From contig JBHGAU010000002.1 in the NCBI GenBank assembly GCA_041946675.1, forward strand, positions 1 to 64,000: a stretch of DNA of 64,000 nt, written 5' to 3'. This document shows, piece after piece, positions 34,383 to 42,053 of the stretch. Under the pieces are notes generated by a model, which was given only the letters and a program-made list of their open reading frames with translations, did not search any database and was not told where the DNA came from. Source of the stretch: CAWBKV01 sp041946675. GTDB taxonomy: Archaea; Halobacteriota; Methanosarcinia; Methanotrichales; Methanotrichaceae. Made by a program: the position numbers and the translations under genes. The first letter of the stretch is position 1; each line of letters begins with the position of its first letter.

Positions 34383-37115
34383 TTAAGGATTGCCGATATT
34401 CATCAGAGCATTTTCCAGATCTTCTATTCTCACAGGCTTTGCAATGTAATCGTCCATGCCGGCTTCCATGAACTTTTCCCTGTCACCCTCAATTGCATAG
34501 GCCGTGATCGCTATTATCTTCGGGCAGTTATCCTTCCAGCGCTGGCGGGCTATTCTTGCTGCCTCCAGACCATCCATTTCAGGCATTTTGATATCCATAA
34601 GAACTATATCGTAATGCTTGCGCTCCATCGCCTGAAGCGCTTCTATTCCATTTGCCGCGATATCCGCCTTGTATCCCAGCTTCTTCAGCATTCCCAGGGT
34701 TATCTTCTGGCTCGATATATTATCCTCTGCCAGGAGTATCCTCAGGGGACCGTCCTGGTCTGGCCTACTGGATGCAGCCGATTGATTTACTATTTGAGCA
34801 GGCTGCCTGGGCAATATTTCCGCTAAAACCTTATGCATCTGAGAGATTTTGATCGGTTTTGTCAGGTATGCATGGCCGGGCGGTATGCGTTTGCCAAAAG
34901 GAGTCAGAAACACCAGCGGCAGAGTTTTGTTGTACTTACGTATCTCTTCTTCGAGATCAAGGCTGCTCATGTCCTGCATATCTGCATCCAATATTGCTAC
35001 ATCGAATTCTCCGCCTCTTTTGAGCCATCCAAGAGCCTCCTCAACAGATCTTGATGCTGTGGGTATCATGCCCCAATCATAGATCTGTCTTCCAAGAATT
35101 CGGCGATTGGTCTTGCTCTCGGAGACTATAAGCACGTGCTTGCCTATCATCATAGGTGAGATCGCCATTTGCTCGGACTCGGATTTGGTTGAAGATGCTT
35201 TTATGATGACATGGAATGTCGAACCCTTGCCTACCTCGCTCTCAGCCCAGATCTTCCCGCCCATCAGATCTACAAGATCCTTGGAGATTGCGAGACCTAA
35301 ACCGGTGCCGCCGTATAAACGAGATGTTGACGGCTCCATCTGGCTGAAAGGCTGGAAGAGCAGGCTCATACGATCTTTAGGAATTCCAATGCCCGTATCT
35401 TGAACTGCGAAATGAATCCCATAGGTCCCACCGATCCTTTTACATGAGATGAAAAGCGTTATCTCACCCTTATCTGTAAACTTGACTGCATTTGACAGCA
35501 GGTTCCCAAGCACCTGTCGAAGCCTGCCTGGATCGCCGATAATAGTATCAGGTACGCTTTTATCGATTATATATGCTATATTCAAATTCTTCTCTGATGC
35601 TTTCAGTGATACCAGATCCAGCGATTCTTCAACCAACTGGAGCAGCTTAAAGGGCTGTTTCTCCAGGACTAGCTTATCGCTCTCAATCTTGGAGAAATCA
35701 AGGATATCATTGATTATAGAGAGAAGCGCTTCGCTATTGATCCTGAGAAGTTCAACGTTCTCCCTCTGCTCCGGAGTCAGTGGATCGCCCAGCAGAAGGT
35801 CGGTCACGCCTATAACTATATTCATGGGCGTTCTGATCTCATGAGACATGTTGGCAAGAAATGCCGCTTTAGCCTTGACTGCAGCCTCTGCATCTTCTTT
35901 GGCTGCTTTAAGCTCTCTCTCCGTCATCTCATGCTTTGAGATTTCCATCTGAAGCTTCTGGTTGATGACTTCGAGATTCTCTTTCGCATTGGATAGTTCA
36001 GCTGTTCTTTCCTGAACCCTCAGCTCCAGCTCATCTTTCGCTTTGCGGAGCGCCTCTTCTATCCGTTTTCGTTCGGTGATATCATGAGCAACTACCAGAG
36101 CGCCGTCCAGTTTTCCGTCGGCATACATCAGCTTGACGTTGAGAGCCGCCCATATTTCCCGGCCATCCTTACAGAACACCCGGAATGCGACTGATTCATC
36201 AACATGTTCCCCGGCCAATATCTTCTGAATCCTTTCCTGGAATCGCCGCTGGCTTTCCTTATCCATAAGATCGAATGGGTTGGCTGCCAGCAGCTCTTCC
36301 CTGGTATAGCCGAGAACCTCGCACATTGCATCGTTAACGCACTTCAACCGAGGGCCTGTATAATCCATCTCATAGATGCCTGTGGGTGCATACTCCACAA
36401 TATGCCGGTATTTCTCTTCGCTCTCCCGCAGCGCCTCTTCCGCCCGTTTACGTTCGGTAATATCTTCGAATAGAGTATATACCAGGCTGGTCCTGTCCTT
36501 CTTGAGAAGGGGTACGGCATTGACATTGATCCAGCGATAATCGTTCTCCCGGGGATTAAAAACCCCCATGACCACATCTCTTACAGGCAGCTTCGTCCTC
36601 GATGAGACGGCTGCAGGATGCTCCTCAATGGGAAATGATGACCCATCCTCATGGATAGCAAAGTAATCATGGCCGGATGTTGAGCCATCAAGAAGCTCCT
36701 TCTTAGTCTTGCCCAAAATCCTCTCAGCCGCGAGATTCATGGAGAAAACTTTGCCATCGGCATCCTGATAGATCACGCCCTGCTCCATAGTCTCGAAGAG
36801 AAGCCGATATTGCTGCTCCGATTGTCGAAGAGATTCCTCTGCAGTCTTCCTTTCGGCAATCTCCTTCCTCAGAGCAGCATTCATCATCTGGAGTTCAGCA
36901 GTCCTTTCCTGGACCATCTGCTCCAGCCTGCTCACGCTTGCAACAAGCGCTTTTTGGGCCTGCCTTAAAAGTATGGGTGTGGCTGTTTTGATATCAATTA
37001 TGGCATCTACGCAACCGGCTTCCGAGGCTTCGATTGCTGCCTCTGCCTCGGCAAGCCTATTGACTAGATCATCAATATTGCCGCTTCCATTCGAGCCCTG
37101 AGTTTTACCGCCCAT
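34383..37115 (-). CDS. PAS hybrid histidine kinase with two receivers (cassette 2)
   Basis: A 910-residue cytoplasmic kinase without membrane helices. Order: coiled coil, PAS 1 (about 100-220), PAS 2 (about 235-350), coiled coil, HisKA with FLANMSHEIRTPMNIVIG (His near 424), HATPase with NLLSNAVKFTDKGEIT and GGTGLGLAISKDLV, receiver 1, receiver 2. Receiver 1 (HVLIVSESKTNRR, FDVAILDADMQDM) has lost one residue of the acidic pair and looks like a pseudo-receiver; receiver 2 is complete (LLAEDN, LMDIKMPEMDGL). It overlaps the kaiB-like gene by 11 nt and so is coupled to it. It probably senses a ligand, or KaiB/KaiC, in the cytoplasm. Confidence 0.93.
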   Translation of the reverse strand: MGGKTQGSNGSGNIDDLVNRLAEAEAAIEASEAGCVDAIIDIKTATPILLRQAQKALVASVSRLEQMVQERTAELQMMNAALRKEIAERKTAEESLRQSEQQYRLLFETMEQGVIYQDADGKVFSMNLAAERILGKTKKELLDGSTSGHDYFAIHEDGSSFPIEEHPAAVSSRTKLPVRDVVMGVFNPRENDYRWINVNAVPLLKKDRTSLVYTLFEDITERKRAEEALRESEEKYRHIVEYAPTGIYEMDYTGPRLKCVNDAMCEVLGYTREELLAANPFDLMDKESQRRFQERIQKILAGEHVDESVAFRVFCKDGREIWAALNVKLMYADGKLDGALVVAHDITERKRIEEALRKAKDELELRVQERTAELSNAKENLEVINQKLQMEISKHEMTERELKAAKEDAEAAVKAKAAFLANMSHEIRTPMNIVIGVTDLLLGDPLTPEQRENVELLRINSEALLSIINDILDFSKIESDKLVLEKQPFKLLQLVEESLDLVSLKASEKNLNIAYIIDKSVPDTIIGDPGRLRQVLGNLLSNAVKFTDKGEITLFISCKRIGGTYGIHFAVQDTGIGIPKDRMSLLFQPFSQMEPSTSRLYGGTGLGLAISKDLVDLMGGKIWAESEVGKGSTFHVIIKASSTKSESEQMAISPMMIGKHVLIVSESKTNRRILGRQIYDWGMIPTASRSVEEALGWLKRGGEFDVAILDADMQDMSSLDLEEEIRKYNKTLPLVFLTPFGKRIPPGHAYLTKPIKISQMHKVLAEILPRQPAQIVNQSAASSRPDQDGPLRILLAEDNISSQKITLGMLKKLGYKADIAANGIEALQAMERKHYDIVLMDIKMPEMDGLEAARIARQRWKDNCPKIIAITAYAIEGDREKFMEAGMDDYIAKPVRIEDLENALMNIGNP

Positions 37116-37419
37116 TATTGCAGCCGTCCATACCCAAGATTTGGATCACCTTATCCATCCTGCACAAATTTCCCTGTATTTTTACTGCCGGTAAAGGCGA
37201 TAGCCTTACGAGAGTTGGGGTAAGAAGCACGCCATCATCTATAGCTCTCATAGGATCCTTGAGTATGTCCACAATCTCCAGCTTATAGGTGCCATACTTC
37301 AGGTAATCATCAAAGATTATCTTCACGTTGTTGAGAGCTATATCTGAGTTGGGCGCTCTGCCGGCGATATAGAGCCTGAAGGAGATCGGTTCTTTGCTAA
37401 TTTCACCCATGGTCTCCAC
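37105..37419 (-). CDS. KaiB-like protein (cassette 2)
   Basis: A 104-residue thioredoxin-like KaiB-domain protein: FRLYIAGRAPNSDIALNNVK, then YKLEIVDILKDPMRAIDDGV, LLTPTLVRLSPLPAVKIQGN and VIQILGM. In cyanobacteria KaiB binds KaiC and switches output kinases; outside cyanobacteria its role is less defined. It lies 11 bp downstream of a kaiC-like gene, and its end overlaps the hybrid kinase start, giving the order kaiC-kaiB-kinase. Confidence 0.92.
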   Translation of the reverse strand: METMGEISKEPISFRLYIAGRAPNSDIALNNVKIIFDDYLKYGTYKLEIVDILKDPMRAIDDGVLLTPTLVRLSPLPAVKIQGNLCRMDKVIQILGMDGCNNGR

Positions 37420-37430
37420 TCACCTGCCTC

Positions 37431-39140
37431 TCAGATTTGCGTATCTCCTTTACGCAGCTTCCTGATATTATTGGCCTTGTCCTTCAATCCTTTCAGGCGA
37501 GATATTTCCATACCATCTATTCTCGCCTTCGCGGCTCTGTTGGCCTCCAGATCTCTCTTCAAAGTTTCCATCTTGGCCTTGATCTCGGCCTCGGCCAGAT
37601 CCAGATCGGTGCTCCTCTGTTCAGCCTCCTTTCTGGCCATCTCCTCTTCGAGTTTCTCAGATGCCTCCTTCTCAAAGCGCATCGTTCCCATCAGAGCCTC
37701 GCCGCCGCTGATGTATACATCCGTGAGGTCGATGCCTTCATCGCTCAGGATCATCTCTCTGATCTGGTTCGAGTGCTTTGTTCCTCTGGCCTTGATTATG
37801 CTAAGGGACCTGTTTCTCTCGCCGCCCTGGGGAACGTAAGCCAGATGAACCCAGGTATCGGCAATGGAAGATATTCTTATCTCCGTCTTTTCCGCCAGAG
37901 GCTCCCTGCCCTCCACAAGGCAGGTGCAGAGGAATGTAATGCCCTTGCTTTCAGTCATGTGTATCAGCCTCTGGGCAAGTCCTCTGGCATTCAACCGTCC
38001 TCCAGCCTGGGACATTGAGGAAATTGGATCTACAACCATGCATGTGGGCTTGTGCTCCTCAATCAACTTCCGCATCATCATCAGATGCTCCTCGGCGCTC
38101 ATGGACTCTATCCGGGCAGTCTGCATCTTGAGTAGTCCGGAGTCTAAATAAGGCTTCAAGTGGATATTCACCGACTCGAAGTTGCGCACGGATTTCTTTG
38201 AGGTCTCTTCAAAGTTGATATAGAGCGCCTTCTCCCCTCTCTTGCAGGCAGCATCGATGAAGGCCGCGCAAAGGGTGGATTTAGCAGTGCCAGGTGCTCC
38301 GGTTATGAGGACGCTTGAACCTCTCTGGTAACCGCCGTAGAGCATTTTATCGAAACGCTCAACACCTGTCGAGATCTTTTCATCAGGAACCTCAATCTCC
38401 GGTTCAGATGTCCTGAGATTCGCAATCTCCATACCTCTCGGCCCTATCACCAGGGAAAACTCATTCTCGGCAAAGCTTGAGCCTCTATATTTCGCAATTC
38501 GAGCTTCCCTCAAGGAGGCCGTATCGACCATGTGGTGGCTGAAGGCTACTACACAGTCCGCCATATACTGAAGGAAATCGTTCTCGTGCTGCGATAGCTC
38601 CTTATCCTCGATCCTGGCGGTTATGATGCCCGTGATCATGTTTTGGGATAACCAATCCCTGACTCTGTAAAGCTCGCGGCGTTTTGCCTTCGGTTCATCG
38701 AGCATAGAGAGAAGAACATCGATTGAGTCGAAGACTATCCTTTTGGCACCCATCGCCTCTGCTTTGGCCTTGAGGGCCGCGAGCATCCCCGTCAGGTCGA
38801 AGTCACCTGCATCAATGATTTCAGGGAACATAGGTGCGTCCAGGAAGAACAGCCTGCCGTCCATCTCAGATAGGTTCCAGTTGAAGGTAGCTGCATTGGC
38901 TACTATCTGCTTGGAGTTCTCTTCAAATGCCACAAAAATCCCGGGCTCATCAAACTCGCGAGCTCCGTTTACAAGAGTTTGAAGAGCAAAGATTGTCTTT
39001 CCGCAGCCAGGGCCCCCTACAACCAACGTGGTGCGGCTTTTAGGTATGCCTCCATCGGCTATCTCATCAAATCCCGGGATGCCTGTGGGTACCTTTGGTA
39101 TTCCGGCCTTTGATTTAGCCTGTGCTTTAGCCGTATCCAT
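37431..39140 (-). CDS. KaiC-like double RecA ATPase (cassette 2)
   Basis: A 569-residue KaiC-family protein. RecA domain 1 has Walker A GGPGCGKT (42-49) and the catalytic Glu pair in FVAFEENSKQIV; domain 2 has TGAPGTAKSTL, YINFEETSKKSV and the RGTKHSNQIREM segment near the subunit interface. The position matching the cyanobacterial autophosphorylation pair reads ISSIADTW (Ser-Ser), with a Thr five residues earlier. The last 70 residues form a charged coiled coil not present in cyanobacterial KaiC. It starts 192 bp after cassette 1. Confidence 0.93.
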   Translation of the reverse strand: MDTAKAQAKSKAGIPKVPTGIPGFDEIADGGIPKSRTTLVVGGPGCGKTIFALQTLVNGAREFDEPGIFVAFEENSKQIVANAATFNWNLSEMDGRLFFLDAPMFPEIIDAGDFDLTGMLAALKAKAEAMGAKRIVFDSIDVLLSMLDEPKAKRRELYRVRDWLSQNMITGIITARIEDKELSQHENDFLQYMADCVVAFSHHMVDTASLREARIAKYRGSSFAENEFSLVIGPRGMEIANLRTSEPEIEVPDEKISTGVERFDKMLYGGYQRGSSVLITGAPGTAKSTLCAAFIDAACKRGEKALYINFEETSKKSVRNFESVNIHLKPYLDSGLLKMQTARIESMSAEEHLMMMRKLIEEHKPTCMVVDPISSMSQAGGRLNARGLAQRLIHMTESKGITFLCTCLVEGREPLAEKTEIRISSIADTWVHLAYVPQGGERNRSLSIIKARGTKHSNQIREMILSDEGIDLTDVYISGGEALMGTMRFEKEASEKLEEEMARKEAEQRSTDLDLAEAEIKAKMETLKRDLEANRAAKARIDGMEISRLKGLKDKANNIRKLRKGDTQI

Positions 39141-39332
39141 TTAAGGTCTCCCTTTAAAAACCTCAAGATCTTTATCCACTTACAATATCCAATTGTCAGC
39201 TAGTTATGCATTATTATTAAAACTATTCCTTAATGAGAATGTCAAGGCTCTGTTCCCTAGCCGTATGGGCTTTTCACTATGGCTGGCCATGCCTGCTTTG
39301 AAATATCTTCCATATTCAAATTTTATTCTATG

Positions 39333-41432
39333 CTATGAGATATTGCGCAGCAGCGTCGCAAGATCATCAACCTTCACAGGCTTTGCAATGTATTCATCCG
39401 CACCTGCTTTGAGGCACATCTCCTTATCTCCATCCATTGCAAATGCTGTGATTGCCACCACCTTCGGCCCATTTTCAGGCCAGAGCTTGCGTATCTCCTT
39501 GGTAGCAGTCAGTCCATCCATCTCTGGCATTTTGATATCCATGAAGATCAGGTCGTAAGGCCGGATCTTTAGGGCCTGAAGAACCTCGATGCCATCTGCT
39601 ACAGCATCAGCTCTGTAGCCCAAACGTCCGAGCATCTCAACGAGTACTCTCTGGTTTGAAGGATTATCTTCTGCTACAAGGATCGATAGAGGCTTCTCTG
39701 CTGAAAGAGTTCCATATTCAACTCTTTCCACCTCACTCGAAGATAATTGCTTGTCCGGAACGACCTCTGCCGGGATAGCGAAATGGAATGTTGATCCCTT
39801 GCCTTCCTCGCTTTCAGCCCAGATCTCACCACCCATGAGTTTTACAAGCTCTTTGCATATGGCAAGCCCAAGCCCTGCGCCGTCACGCTTGCGGCTTATT
39901 ATATACTCAAGCTGTGCAAAGGGCTCAAAGAGCCTGTCCATCTTATCCCTGGGCATGCCGATTCCGGTATCTTTGATTGCGAAAGTTACTAGCCTTTTGT
40001 TGTCTTCGAGGATTTTAGAAGAGACGGATACTAATATGCCCCCGACATCGGTGAACTTTACTGCATTGCTGAGCAGATTGATAAGAACCTGTCTAAGCCT
40101 GCCGTGATCGCCTATAATGGTATCCGGTAAGTCATAGCTGATGGTATAGTTCATCTTCAAGCCCTTCTGCTTTGCCTGAACAGCCACCAAATCAAGAGAT
40201 TCCCTGATTAAGTGTTTAAGACTGAAGGGCTGGCGCTCTATCGAGATCTTATCTTTCTCAGCTCTGGATAACTCCAATATATTGCTGATAATGGCTAGAA
40301 GAGCCTGGCCTCCATTCCTTATGTTCTCGATATACTCCTTCTGCTCCTCTGTGAGGTTATCATCTAAGAGAAGGCTTGAGAAGCCTATAACAGCATTCAA
40401 CGGTGTTCTGAGCTCATGGCTCATATTTGCAAGGAAGGCAGCTTTGGCCTCGGCTGCTGCCTCAGCAGCCTCTTTGGCTTTTATTAGATCTTTATTGATC
40501 TTAATGAGTTCAGCAGTCCTTTCCCGAACGCGTTGCTCAAGCTCATCATGGGCTTTTTGCAGCGCTTCCCTGGCCTTATGGCGCTCTGTAATGTCCGTAA
40601 GAGTGATCACACAGCCTATGATCCTGCCTTCTTTATCCTTCAAAGGTCCGGCGTTCATGAGCAGGTGGAATATCCTTCCATCGCTTCGCTCAAAACGGCA
40701 CTCCGATTTCAAAATAGTCTTGCCCTCGAGGACAGCAGAGACCGGATTAAATTTTTCATCATCCGGGGTGCGTAGTTCGAATATATCCTCACAACATCGA
40801 AAAGAAGGATCGTAACCAAGGATATGAGACGCAGCCTCGCTGAAACGTATTATCTTTCCCTTAGCATTGCAGACAACTATGGCCTCAGCGGCCTGCTCAA
40901 TGATGGAACGAGCAAGCCTCTCTGCAGCCACCATCTCTTCGCTGAGCTTCCGGTCTGAAAGATCCGTTATAACAACAGTGCGAGCCTCATCCAGCTCGGA
41001 GATATTCAGGGCGCTTGCAGAAAGATAAACTGGCAGAGTGCGGTCTCCCGCCAGTAGGGGTATCTCCCCCTTATCCGCATTATGTAGAAGAGTCTTTAAG
41101 GCTGCCCGGTTAACATCCGGTACGAAATCATAGATTGAAGCCCCAATCACCTTTTCCAGCGGAGAGCATACCATCTTAGAGAATCGGCAGTTACTATAAA
41201 TGATGATCCCGTCTAATGTAAGGGTTATAGCACCCTCATTCATTGTCTCGACAGCGACACGATAAGCATAATCTGCTCCCTCGATGGTGTATACCCGATC
41301 TCCATTAGGCCCGGATACTACAAGGGCATCCACATCTCCTGAGTGAATGGCATTTAGAAGCTCCTCGGACTCTTTAAGGCGCTTTAGAAGCTCATCGATC
41401 TTTGCCTGAAGCTCCTCCCGTGAATCGGCCAT
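39333..41432 (-). CDS. PAS hybrid histidine kinase (cassette 1)
   Basis: A 699-residue cytoplasmic kinase. It starts with a helical segment carrying ELLNAIHSGDVDALVVSG and RVYTIEGADYAYRVAVETM, then PAS 1, PAS 2 (about 170-290), coiled coil, HisKA (FLANMSHELRTPLNAVIGFS, His near 337), HATPase (INLLSNAVKFTD, DGAGLGLAICKELVKLMGG) and one complete receiver (SILVAEDNPSNQ, LIFMDIKMPEMDGL, YIAKPVK). It begins 3 bp after the truncated KaiB-like gene. From memory, the N-terminal 'GDVDALVV' module also occurs in bacterial kinases beside kaiBC genes. Confidence 0.93.
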   Translation of the reverse strand: MADSREELQAKIDELLKRLKESEELLNAIHSGDVDALVVSGPNGDRVYTIEGADYAYRVAVETMNEGAITLTLDGIIIYSNCRFSKMVCSPLEKVIGASIYDFVPDVNRAALKTLLHNADKGEIPLLAGDRTLPVYLSASALNISELDEARTVVITDLSDRKLSEEMVAAERLARSIIEQAAEAIVVCNAKGKIIRFSEAASHILGYDPSFRCCEDIFELRTPDDEKFNPVSAVLEGKTILKSECRFERSDGRIFHLLMNAGPLKDKEGRIIGCVITLTDITERHKAREALQKAHDELEQRVRERTAELIKINKDLIKAKEAAEAAAEAKAAFLANMSHELRTPLNAVIGFSSLLLDDNLTEEQKEYIENIRNGGQALLAIISNILELSRAEKDKISIERQPFSLKHLIRESLDLVAVQAKQKGLKMNYTISYDLPDTIIGDHGRLRQVLINLLSNAVKFTDVGGILVSVSSKILEDNKRLVTFAIKDTGIGMPRDKMDRLFEPFAQLEYIISRKRDGAGLGLAICKELVKLMGGEIWAESEEGKGSTFHFAIPAEVVPDKQLSSSEVERVEYGTLSAEKPLSILVAEDNPSNQRVLVEMLGRLGYRADAVADGIEVLQALKIRPYDLIFMDIKMPEMDGLTATKEIRKLWPENGPKVVAITAFAMDGDKEMCLKAGADEYIAKPVKVDDLATLLRNIS

Positions 41433-41435
41433 CTC

Positions 41436-41696
41436 CTACTCCAGTTTTGGGGCTTTCACTTTTTCACATTTCTTCGACCCCGCTCCATTTCCTATGCCCA
41501 TGCTCCTCAGGTCCAAGCCTACAAGCACGCGCTCCTTGTTGGACATATCTCCAACCAGCTTCGAGATAGGCAGCGGAAGCTCCTCGATAAGGTTTGGTGC
41601 TGCCACGATCTGGCCTTCCCTGGCGAAGATAGGTTGCTGGTAAATATCGATTATATCGAGCTGGTACCTGCCCGGCATGTTCTCTTCACATATCAC
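41436..41696 (-). CDS. KaiB-like protein lacking its N-terminal part
   Basis: An 86-residue frame from GTG 41696. It aligns by eye with the C-terminal two thirds of the KaiB encoded just upstream: ICEENMPGRYQLDIIDIYQ against ICEEHLKGKYRIEVIDLLE, and VGDMSNKERVLVGLDLRS against IGDLSNTERVLIGLELRP. The first strand and helix (the 'LRLYVAGQT' part) are missing, since an in-frame TAA directly precedes the start. It adds a 20-residue charged tail (GAGSKKCEKVKAPKLE). This is either a functional minimal partner or a decaying duplicate. The tight spacing (11 bp and 3 bp) to neighbours argues that it is still translated. Confidence 0.75.
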   Translation of the reverse strand: MICEENMPGRYQLDIIDIYQQPIFAREGQIVAAPNLIEELPLPISKLVGDMSNKERVLVGLDLRSMGIGNGAGSKKCEKVKAPKLE

Positions 41697-41707
41697 TTAC
41701 ATTGCGC

Positions 41708-42046
41708 TCATGTTGCTGGCCGCAGCTCCAGACCGATCAGCACTCGTTCAGTATTCGAAAGATCGCCGATGATCTTTCTCACAGGCGGAGGAAGCCTCCG
41801 CACAAGCGTTGGAATAGCGAGAATCTGGTCGCCCTTTGCGAGCTGAGGGTGCTCCAGAAGATCGATAACTTCGATCCTGTACTTGCCCTTCAAATGCTCC
41901 TCACATATTTTCTTGAGATTCGCAAAAGCAGTCAGGCTCTTCTTGGTCTGGCCAGCCACATAAAGTCGCAGGATATAAATCTTATCATCCTGCAAATATT
42001 CTGAAGCTTCCATTTCTGTTTCAGTACTTTCGCCCATTTCACCCAA
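41708..42046 (-). CDS. KaiB-like protein (cassette 1)
   Basis: A 112-residue full-length KaiB-domain protein: an acidic 20-residue leader, then YILRLYVAGQTKKSLTAFAN, LKKICEEHLKGKYRIEVIDL, ILAIPTLVRRLPPPVRKIIG and DLSNTERVLIGLELRP. It lies 7 bp after the kaiC-like gene and 11 bp before the truncated KaiB copy. It presumably binds the KaiC hexamer encoded upstream; this is inferred from the family and the gene order. Confidence 0.93.
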   Translation of the reverse strand: MGEMGESTETEMEASEYLQDDKIYILRLYVAGQTKKSLTAFANLKKICEEHLKGKYRIEVIDLLEHPQLAKGDQILAIPTLVRRLPPPVRKIIGDLSNTERVLIGLELRPAT

Positions 42047-42053
42047 CTCAACT

